From UBA1189 sp045612065 (lineage in GTDB: Bacteria; Bacteroidota; Bacteroidia; Bacteroidales; Bacteroidaceae): a stretch of 64,000 nt of DNA. The stretch is taken from the NCBI GenBank assembly GCA_045612065.1, contig JAZKYH010000073.1, positions 1 to 64,000 on the forward strand, given 5' to 3'. A program made the translations under genes and the position numbers. The notes under the pieces were generated by a model. It saw nothing but the letters and a program-made list of their open reading frames with translations, had not been told where the DNA came from and searched no databases. Shown here in pieces: positions 33,601 to 42,000 of the stretch. Numbering within the stretch: position 1 is the first letter of the stretch; each line of letters opens with the position of its first letter.

Positions 33601-36435
33601 TTAGTGTGCTTCGAGCCAGTTGGCTCCCCAGCCGAAGTCGGCGCGGAGGGGTACTTGCATCTGGTAGGCACTCTCCATGGCTTCGATGACGATGCTTTGT
33701 ACGCGCTCTTTCTCTTCGGGATAGACGCTGAAGTTGAGTTCGTCGTGCACCTGGAGCATCATCGTAGAACGCAAGCCCTCGGTGCGGAAACGGCGGTAGA
33801 TCTCTATCATAGCTATCTTGATGATGTCGGCCGCGCTGCCCTGAATGGGGGCGTTGATGGCATTGCGCTCGGCATAGCCACGCACCACGCTGTTGTGTGA
33901 GTTGATGTCGGGGAGGTAGCGCTTGCGGTGGAGGATGGTCTCAATATATCCCTTTTCGCGGGCCACCTCGATACTCTCGTCCATGTAGCGTTTGACGCCG
34001 CTGTAGGTGGCAAAGTAGTTCTCGATGAGCTCTTTGGCTTCACCGCGACTCACGTTCATGCGCTCGGCCAAGCCGAACACGGAGATGCCGTAGATGATGC
34101 CGAAGTTGGCCGTCTTGGCCCGTGAGCGCTGCTCGCGGGTGACCTCTTCGATGGGCACGTGGTATATCTTGGCGGCTGTGGCGGCGTGGATGTCTTCGCC
34201 CGAGCGGAAGGCCTCGATGAGGTTCTCGTCGCCACTGAGGTGGGCCATGATGCGCAACTCTATCTGTGAATAGTCGGCCGAGAAGAACTCGCACCCCGGC
34301 TCGGGAATGAAGGCACGGCGTATCTCCTTGCCGTCTTCGTTACGGATGGGAATGTTCTGCAGGTTCGGGTTGCTCGAGCTGAGACGTCCTGTGGCCGTAA
34401 CGGTTTGGTTGAACGAGGTGTGTATCTTGCCTGTGGCGGGGTTTATCAGTGCGGGTAGGGCATCGACATAGGTGCTGAGCAGCTTCTTCAATCCGCGATG
34501 CTCAAGGATTTTCTCTACGATGGGGTGCTTGGTGCGCAAGCCTTCGAGCACCTCTTCCGATGTGCTGTACTGGCCGCTCTTGGTCTTCTTGGCCTTTTCG
34601 ACAATCTTTATGCGTTCGAAGAGCACCTCGCCCACCTGCTTGGGCGATGCGATGTTGAAGGTGAAGCCGGCAAGGTCGTAGATGTCGTGTTCAATCTGCT
34701 GCAGGCGCTCGGTGAAGTAGCGCGAGGTCTCCTGTAGGGTGTCGGTGCTGATGCGTGCTCCGTTGCGCTCCATATAAGCAAGCACACGCACGAGAGGCAT
34801 CTCGATATCGTGGAAGAGGCGGTCGGCACCCGCAGTCACGAGCTCCTTTTCGAGGATGTTCTTTAGGCGTAGTGTCACATCGGCATCCTCGCACGCATAG
34901 TCGCAGATGGCCGATGGCTCAAGGTCGCGCATATTCTTCTGCCCACGTCCGCGCGGACCGATGAGTGACTCAATCTTGATGGTGTCGTACTTGAGATACA
35001 CCTCGGCAAGGTAGTCCATGCCGTGGTTTAGCTCGGGCTGGAGGAGGTAGTGGGCAATCATGGTGTCGAACATCGGACCGCCCAGCTCCACGCCATAGTT
35101 CTGCAAGATGAGGTAGTCGTACTTGATGTTCTGGCCAATCTTGAGGGTCGTCTCGTCTGTTAGCACCCCACGGAACTCCTCTACGATTGCTTGGGCTTCA
35201 GCCCTGTCGGCAGGTACGGGCACATAGTAGGCCTCACCCTCGGTGATGGCAAAGCTCATGCCCACGAGCTCGGCTACGATGGCATCGGTGCCTGTGGTCT
35301 CGGTGTCGAAGGCAAAGGCAGTGCAGGATGCAAACTTTTGCACCAGTTCATCGCGCTTTTCCTTGGTGTCGACAAGGGTGTAGGTATGGGGAATGGTTGA
35401 TAATGTGCTGAGATTGGTGCGGAACAGGTCCTGACCATTTTCTTCACTGAAGATACTGCCGAACAGGTCGCCTTGTACGGCCGGTGCACCGAAGAGGTCA
35501 CCTTGTACTGGCTCTGCAGCTCCCTTCCGAGCTGTCTGAGTCCTTCCTCTAAGGGGGGATTCTGTAGTAGACGGCAATACTCGCTTTAGCAATGTGCGGA
35601 ACTCCAGTTCCTCGAACAATGCCTGTATCTTCTCCTCATCGGGTTCCTCGCGCTTCAGTGCTTCGAGGTCGAGGGTGATGGGGGCATCGGTTTTGATGGT
35701 GGCAAGGAAACGGCTCAGCTCGATGAGCTCGACATTGTCGTCTACTTTTTTCTTCAAGGCGCCTTTCAGCTCGTCGCGGCGGGCGAGCAGGGTCGGGATG
35801 TCGCCAAATTCGGCAATAAGTTTCTGTGCCGTCTTCTCGCCTACACCGGGGCAGCCAGGGATGTTGTCCGAAGAGTCGCCCATCAAACCCAAGAGGTCGA
35901 TGACCTGCTCGGGACGTTCGATGCCAAACTTCTCCTTCACTCGCTCTATGCCCATCACCTCAAACTCCTTGTCGCCAAACTTGGGACGGTAGATGAGAGC
36001 GTTCTCCGTGACGAGTTGCCCGTAGTCCTTGTCGGGCGTCATCATATAGGTCTTGATGCCTTGCTGGTCGGCTTGGTGGGCCAATGTGCCGATGACATCG
36101 TCGGCCTCATAGCCACTCACCTCAAGGATGGGTATGCGGTAGGCACGCAAGATATCTTTGATGATGGGTACGCTGGCACGGATGTCCTCGGGAGTCTCCT
36201 CGCGCTGGGCCTTATATTGCTCAAACAGTTCGTGTCTGAAGGTAGGCCCCTTGGGGTCGAAGGCCACACCGATATGGGTAGGTTGCTCTTTCTTTAGGAC
36301 ATCCTCCAAGGTGTTCACAAAGCCGAAGATGGCTGAGGTGTTCTGCCCCTTGGAGTTGATGCGCGGAGCACGGATGAAGGCATAGTAGGCTCTATAGATA
36401 AGAGCGTAGGCGTCGAGGAGAAAGAGCTTGTTCAT
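33601..36435 (-). CDS. polA: DNA polymerase I
   Basis: 944 residues in three parts: a 5'-3' exonuclease (residues 1 to about 290; LLDAYALIYRAYYAF, DKDYGQLV, GDSSDNIPGCPGVGEKTA), a 3'-5' exonuclease-type domain (about 345-540; FDTETTGTDAIVAELVGMSF with DTE acidic residues, so proofreading is probably active), and the family A polymerase (about 560-944; SADYSQIELRIMAHLSGDE, RSRAKTANFGIIYG, LQVHDELNFSVYPEE). It fills gaps in repair and Okazaki fragment processing. It starts 12 bp after the M6 protease gene, so it probably shares an operon with that gene and lptB. Confidence 0.96.
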   Translation of the reverse strand: MNKLFLLDAYALIYRAYYAFIRAPRINSKGQNTSAIFGFVNTLEDVLKKEQPTHIGVAFDPKGPTFRHELFEQYKAQREETPEDIRASVPIIKDILRAYRIPILEVSGYEADDVIGTLAHQADQQGIKTYMMTPDKDYGQLVTENALIYRPKFGDKEFEVMGIERVKEKFGIERPEQVIDLLGLMGDSSDNIPGCPGVGEKTAQKLIAEFGDIPTLLARRDELKGALKKKVDDNVELIELSRFLATIKTDAPITLDLEALKREEPDEEKIQALFEELEFRTLLKRVLPSTTESPLRGRTQTARKGAAEPVQGDLFGAPAVQGDLFGSIFSEENGQDLFRTNLSTLSTIPHTYTLVDTKEKRDELVQKFASCTAFAFDTETTGTDAIVAELVGMSFAITEGEAYYVPVPADRAEAQAIVEEFRGVLTDETTLKIGQNIKYDYLILQNYGVELGGPMFDTMIAHYLLQPELNHGMDYLAEVYLKYDTIKIESLIGPRGRGQKNMRDLEPSAICDYACEDADVTLRLKNILEKELVTAGADRLFHDIEMPLVRVLAYMERNGARISTDTLQETSRYFTERLQQIEHDIYDLAGFTFNIASPKQVGEVLFERIKIVEKAKKTKSGQYSTSEEVLEGLRTKHPIVEKILEHRGLKKLLSTYVDALPALINPATGKIHTSFNQTVTATGRLSSSNPNLQNIPIRNEDGKEIRRAFIPEPGCEFFSADYSQIELRIMAHLSGDENLIEAFRSGEDIHAATAAKIYHVPIEEVTREQRSRAKTANFGIIYGISVFGLAERMNVSRGEAKELIENYFATYSGVKRYMDESIEVAREKGYIETILHRKRYLPDINSHNSVVRGYAERNAINAPIQGSAADIIKIAMIEIYRRFRTEGLRSTMMLQVHDELNFSVYPEEKERVQSIVIEAMESAYQMQVPLRADFGWGANWLEAH

Positions 36436-36447
36436 AAAAGGGATGAG

Positions 36448-38040
36448 TTACTTAATCACCACTTTCTTGCCATTCACGATGTATATGCCCTTTGAGGGCT
36501 GTGCAACGGGGCGGCCGAGGAGGTCGTAATGAGTTCTGAATTTTGAGTCCTGAATCTTGAGTTCATCTATGGCGTCCTCTATATATCCTCCGCGGAAGTT
36601 GAAGGTGGTCTTACCCGTCGCGGCATCGTAGCAGATATCAGTGAGGGGCTTGTCCATCGCTGCACCGAACTGAGTGCGTGAGGCAGGGGTGCTGGTCAGC
36701 GTAAACTCGTGGTTGTCATTACCGAAGAGGTGCTTGTTGGCTGTTTTGTAGCTGTAGTCATTGTTGGCGGGCACGATACAATGGCGGTGGTTGGTCTCCG
36801 TGTTGACCTTGTTGTTTTTCCATGCAGTGGCATTGTAGGTGACCTCAGAGATGAGCAGCCCGTTGGCTGGGGCATCTATGTTCCAACCCTCTCGGCGTAT
36901 GGTCTCGATAATGTAGAACGATGCAGTGTCGGCTGCCGTGATGATGCTTGTGCTATCAATGTCTGAGGTGAAGATGCGGTATCCCTTGCCCTCCTCCTCG
37001 GTGGTACCTATGCTCATGGTAGCGGGTTGGTCGAGGGTGTGCATGGGAATCCAACCGAGCGAATAGCGCTCAAAGGCGGTGTAGGCACTGGGGACGAAAC
37101 CCTCGGCATTGTACATACCGTAGTCCATCACGCTCCACATGTCCATGGTGAAGTCCTCGGCCTTGGTGTTGTAGAAGTCGGGCAAACCGAGTACGTGACT
37201 GAACTCGTGTATGAAAGTACCGATACCTGCCACCACGGGGAGGTCGACGATCAATTCGCCCGAGCAAGCATAGCGCTTTATCTTCATGCCATTGCCCAAG
37301 GTGAGTGTGATGCTGGATGATTTGGCCCAGATTGCCTCTTCAATGCCTGTTTGTGCTTCGTCGCTACCGGCATAGACAACATACACAAAGTCCACTACGC
37401 CGTCGCCATCGTTATCGTAGTCGGTGAAGTCGGTCAATCCTTGCGAATAGGCTTTCTGGCAGGCTTCACTGATCATGCCTACGGTGTTCTTGTCGTTGCC
37501 ATTGGTGCTGTTGGCTCCGTAGTGGGAGCGTTTGTTGTTGAGGGTGACGGGACCGATGACATCGAACGAGGGAGTGAACTTACCGAACGATTGGTCGCGG
37601 AAGTAGTCGCGTGCACTGCCGGGGATGGTAACGTCAAGGGGCAGGTGTTGACCGAAGATATTACTGTATTCGTTGAATTCGATATGCTCGCTATAATTGT
37701 CGGCATTGAAACGCTTGCTCAAGAGGTTACTGATACTATCAGCACTGATAGAGAAGGGCACATCGGCATAGGCAGCAAGGATGACTACTCCCTTGATGTT
37801 TCCTGTTGTGGGGAACGCCTGCATGATGTACTCGCCTGAGGCACGGGTTGCTGCTTGCTGCAGGTCGTTGTCTTGTGGGTACTGAGCGAGCTTGTGGCGT
37901 ATCTCCTTGCGGGGAGGGACTTTGTGAAATGGTAAGTCGAGGGTTGAGATTTGAGAGTTTTCCTTTGTCTGTTGTTCGTAGGCAATGGACTGTAGGCCAC
38001 ACACAAGGCACAGTGCGGTCAATAGTGTCTTTATCTTCAT
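36448..38040 (-). CDS. Secreted M6-family (immune inhibitor A-like) metalloprotease with T9SS-like CTD
   Basis: 530 residues with signal peptide (MKIKTLLTALCLVCGLQSIAYE). The zinc-binding motif HEFSHVLGLPDFYN (HExxHxxGxxD, about residues 276-289) defines family M6; upstream FTDYDNDGDGVVDFVYVVYAG is the conserved calcium-site region. The C-terminus is a T9SS-like CTD (HYDLLGRPVAQ, ending KGIYIVNGKKVVIK), preceded by five heptamer words. A probable surface or secreted protease degrading host proteins. The longer ORF to 38250 is rejected because it would read into lptB; the ATG at 38040 begins 2 bp after the lptB stop. Confidence 0.92.
   Translation of the reverse strand: MKIKTLLTALCLVCGLQSIAYEQQTKENSQISTLDLPFHKVPPRKEIRHKLAQYPQDNDLQQAATRASGEYIMQAFPTTGNIKGVVILAAYADVPFSISADSISNLLSKRFNADNYSEHIEFNEYSNIFGQHLPLDVTIPGSARDYFRDQSFGKFTPSFDVIGPVTLNNKRSHYGANSTNGNDKNTVGMISEACQKAYSQGLTDFTDYDNDGDGVVDFVYVVYAGSDEAQTGIEEAIWAKSSSITLTLGNGMKIKRYACSGELIVDLPVVAGIGTFIHEFSHVLGLPDFYNTKAEDFTMDMWSVMDYGMYNAEGFVPSAYTAFERYSLGWIPMHTLDQPATMSIGTTEEEGKGYRIFTSDIDSTSIITAADTASFYIIETIRREGWNIDAPANGLLISEVTYNATAWKNNKVNTETNHRHCIVPANNDYSYKTANKHLFGNDNHEFTLTSTPASRTQFGAAMDKPLTDICYDAATGKTTFNFRGGYIEDAIDELKIQDSKFRTHYDLLGRPVAQPSKGIYIVNGKKVVIK
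36529..36563 (-). repeat. Five heptamer words inside the CTD linker of the M6 protease
   Basis: On the + strand ATGAGTT, CTGAATT, TTGAGTC, CTGAATC, TTGAGTT. They encode the linker just before HYDLLGR. Confidence 0.85.
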
Positions 38041-38042
38041 AA

Positions 38043-38801
38043 TTATAATTGGAATTCTTTTTTGCGTAATACGAAACTGTTGCTTAAGTACTTGGCACGA
38101 ACCGTAGCATTCTCGGACAGCTCCTCGGGTGTTCCTTCGAAGAGGATGCGGCCTTCGAAGAGCAGATAGGCACGGTCGGTGATGGAGAGTGTCTCTTGCA
38201 CGTTGTGGTCGGTAATGAGGATACCGATGTTCTTGTCTTTCAACTTCCAAACAATCTGCTGGATGTCCTCTACGGCAATGGGGTCTACACCAGCAAACGG
38301 CTCATCGAGCATGATAAACTTGGGATCGATAGCAAGGCAGCGGGCAATCTCGGTGCGGCGACGTTCACCTCCGGAGAGCTGGTCGCCCAAGTTCTTGCGC
38401 ACCTTCTGCAGGCGGAACTCGGCGATGAGGCTTTCGAGTTTCTCTTTCTGATATTCCTTGGGCTTGCCGGTCATCTCGAGCACCGAAGCGATGTTGTCCT
38501 CTACGCTCATCTTGCGGAACACGCTGGCCTCTTGTGCCAGATAACCGATACCTACACGGGCCCGCTTGTATACGGGGTCGGAGGTAATCTCGTGGTCATT
38601 CATGAATATGCGGCCACCATTGGGCACCACGAGCCCTGTGGTCATATAGAACGATGTCGTCTTACCCGCTCCATTGGGACCGAGCAGACCAACAATCTCG
38701 CCTTGCTTCACATCGAACGACACATCGTTGACGACCGTACGCTTTCCGTACTTCTTCACTAAGTGCTCGGCGCGTAGCACCATCTTATCTTGTTCGCTCA
38801 T
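38043..38801 (-). CDS. lptB: Lipopolysaccharide export ABC transporter ATP-binding protein
   Basis: ABC ATPase of 252 residues: Walker A GPNGAGKTTSFY (about residues 42-53), signature LSGGERRRTEIARCL (about 142-156), Walker B FIMLDEPFAGVDPIAVEDIQ, and HNVQETLSITDRAYLLFEG, all typical of LptB. It powers LPS extraction from the inner membrane with LptFGC, none of which are nearby. The start at 38801 is chosen because a full promoter lies just upstream; the ORF extends to 38891 but through that promoter. M6 protease and polA follow. Confidence 0.93.
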   Translation of the reverse strand: MSEQDKMVLRAEHLVKKYGKRTVVNDVSFDVKQGEIVGLLGPNGAGKTTSFYMTTGLVVPNGGRIFMNDHEITSDPVYKRARVGIGYLAQEASVFRKMSVEDNIASVLEMTGKPKEYQKEKLESLIAEFRLQKVRKNLGDQLSGGERRRTEIARCLAIDPKFIMLDEPFAGVDPIAVEDIQQIVWKLKDKNIGILITDHNVQETLSITDRAYLLFEGRILFEGTPEELSENATVRAKYLSNSFVLRKKEFQL

Positions 38802-38825
38802 TTTATTCCTTCTTTGTCGCGGGTA

Positions 38826-38857
38826 CAAAGATAGTATAAGGCGAGAGAAAATGCAAG
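38826..38857 (-). promoter_or_regulatory. Promoter of the lptB-M6-polA cluster
   Basis: On the minus strand CTTG, a 20-nt spacer and TATCTTTG (38833-38826) match the -33/-7 consensus, 24 bp upstream of the lptB start. Confidence 0.75.
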
Positions 38858-38969
38858 TTTCAACAGACGAACGTAGTGGAAATGTTGACATTCCTGTTGC
38901 AGAGCGAGGGTCTGCTGAAGTAAAAACGTTACATTGCTGAGTCTCATAGCACCAAGCACTAAAAACAAA

Positions 38970-38999
38970 AAGAAACGGACGATTAGTCGCCCGTTTCTT
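38970..38999 (-). terminator. Terminator after the esterase-sialidase gene
   Basis: A 13-bp stem (38970-38982 with 38987-38999, one G-T pair) with a 4-nt loop and a T-rich tail on the minus strand, 27 bp beyond the stop at 39027. Confidence 0.8.
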
Positions 39000-39026
39000 C
39001 TTTGTATAATTAACTGTTTCTCACAA

Positions 39027-42000
39027 TTACTTCACCATTATCTTCTTGCCATCCTTGATGTAGATACCCTTGGTGGGGTTCTCAACGCGGCGTCCCTGGA
39101 GGTCGTAGATGACTGTAGCCTGTTGGCCGTTGTCGGTTGACTCCAAGCAGTTAATGTCTGTGGAATTGGTCGACTTGATGGGGTAGAAGGGAGCAGCCTC
39201 GGTGAACTGGTATTTACCGTTACTTGCCCAATCCAATGAGAAGCGTACGAAGCGCATCACGAAGCCATCATAAACACCATTTTCCTCATAGTATACACCA
39301 AGTGTGCCGTCGGGGAGCACTACAGCTGCGCTGTATGCCGAACCTCTGGGGCAGATGGTCTTGGGAGCACCGAAGGTAGCACCCTCGTCAGTTGACAATG
39401 CGATACTTACATTCTGACGGCTGCTGTGGTTGGGGATGGTCTGGAAGGCAATGTCCCAGGGGTTACCCTCAACAGTTGAGCACCATACCATGTACTCACC
39501 GTCGCAAGCGTTACCAGAGATACCGGTAGTGAAACGTGTTTGAGGAGCATTGTACCATGTAGCACCATCGTTAGAGGTGTAGTTGTAGTAGTTGTATCCG
39601 CTGGCACGCACACTGATGGCGAGGTCGCCATTGTTACGCTCCAATGTCTTGGGCTCGTCGGCTGCAGTAGTTCCGCTTGTTCCGCTCACGTACCAACTCT
39701 TACCGCCATCCTTACTCATGAAGAAGTAGAAGTTCTGACTGTTATCCGCCTCGCGGTTTACAAAGCTTGATACGAGTGTTCCGTCACGTTTCTGCAATGC
39801 TGCACCTGAACCCGAGAAGCCGCTCTTCCAGGTCTTTGTCTTCTCGTTTGAACAGTTGGCACCGAAGAGGTCGTCGGTGTGGTCAACGGGTGTGCTCCAT
39901 GTTACACCACCATCCTTACTGGTAATGGTCTTCCAACGGGGAGGCTCAGCGGCAGTTCCTGCAAAGAAGCCGTGTCCGTAGGTGCCGGCACTGGTCATGA
40001 TACCTACAATCTCACCATTGTCGCGGTTGGTCACGATAGAGGCATCGCCATGTCCGTAGTTGCCACCTGTCTCGGCGGTTCCTGCTACGGTGACGGGTTC
40101 ACTCCATGTCTTACCATTGTCATCTGAATACTGTGCCACGAGGTAGCAGTGTGAGGGAAGGTCCGAACCGTGTGCCTTGCGGTCGTCGGTCAGGGTGACA
40201 AGACGCTTGCCATCCTTGGTCACGGTGATAGAGGGGATGCGGTAGTAGCGTGTGCCCTTATCCATAGGCATGAGCACAGCACCCTCAGAGAGGAAGATGG
40301 TTGCACTGTATGCGGGGTTTCCGTTATCCTCAGCGACCTCATTGCCGTCGATGATATATGATGTAATGCTGGCATCCACGAGGTTACCCTCCTTAGCATC
40401 CTCAGCAATATCGTAGGTTATCCAGAGATAGTTGTCGCCCGGTGCCAAGTCACGGCTACCAGTGATAGTGAAGGTGCCATCCTCGGCGAGTGTTACGGTC
40501 TGACCATACTGCTCGCCGTTCTCTTCGCGCCAAGCCATCTTCTGCTCGGGGTCGATGAAGAGTTCGCGTGCATTGGTGGCGAAGTATGCCTTCACATTGG
40601 TGACGTCTGCCTTATCGGTACCAGTGAATGTACCCTTGATACCTTGGAAATTAACCAGTCCTTCAAGACCGCCGATGCGGAGTGTTGAGCGTACGATAGG
40701 CTGGTCGGTATTGCCGATACCCGTACTGATCTTACCCTGTACCACCTTTGTATAAGCCAATTCGGCTACGGCGTTGCTTACATCTACCTCTTCGAACTTC
40801 CACAATGAGGCGTTACCTGCTGCTGCAGACCAACGTACGATAACTTGATTGTCGCTCTGGGCATGCAACTCCACAGCATCGTCCTTGATGATATAGAAGT
40901 CATGGGCCTTGCTGATGGTGTAGATGTAGTTAGGCTCGTTCACAACACCGAATGTTGTTGAGTTACCAACGCCAGCTCCCGCTGTACCGAAGTACTCACC
41001 TCTGTAGTTCTTGATGGTGAGTTTTCCGTCTTTCTCCCAGAAGCTCCAGATGCGGTCACCGCTGAATGCACGGTCGCCGAAACGCAGCTTGCCCATATCA
41101 TCGTCCATGTAGATGACCTTGCCTGCACAATAGCTCTGTGCCGAAGCGCTTGTGATATAGTACCAGTGCTCATCACCTTCGGTGCTGATTTTAGCATCTT
41201 CAACAATGTCCAACTTCATCTTCACAGTAAAGTTGGTGAGGACGACACCCTTTCCGTTTTCTCCAACAAGGGTGAATGACATTGAGTTTGTCTTCTGATT
41301 CTTTGCACTGATTGTCCTTGAGGTCTTTGATGTGCTGTATGCTGCACCATTGTCCATGGTCAGGTCGAGGGCAGTCTCATGGCCATTGTTGGCAAATGTG
41401 AAGCTATATTCGCTGATAACATATCCTGCAGGTGCAGTCAATGTATATGTTGAATTGCCCGAACTACCTGTCATCAATTGTACGTTGTTGCCCGACCAGT
41501 TCATGTTGTTGGGGCCACAACCGAATTGTATCTCGGGAGCAGCATTGCTCTTCCAAGCATTGTTCCAGTTCTGGTTTGCCGAACCGTTGGCGTGGTAGAG
41601 GTCACCATTTGCCTTGTCGATGGTATATACCAACTCAGTGGGTAGCTCCTCTTCCTCTTCGCCGTCTTCATTGCCTTCCTTGTAGCGGATAATCAATTGT
41701 GTCATCATGATACCCTTGTCTCCGTTAGTGCTTGTTCCGACCTTGAGGGTGATGGTGCGGGTTGATAGGCCATCAGCTGTTACAGTCTGAGCTGTACTGG
41801 TCTGGACAGGGCTTGTAGCAGTGCCATCAGCTGTAGTGTAGGTGAATGTACCATTGAATCCGTTTGCATCCAAGGTGGTCAGCTCATATCCGGTAATCAA
41901 GAATCCTTTGGGCAAAGAGATATTGTATGAATATCCAGTCTTCAGCCAAGGACGTTTCTGTGACCATCCCATGTTATTGACCGACATGTCCTCACCCTCT

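Noticed and set aside
38041..38250. Longer M6 protease start
   Set aside because: It would overlap lptB and place a basic, non-signal sequence before a clear signal peptide at 38040.
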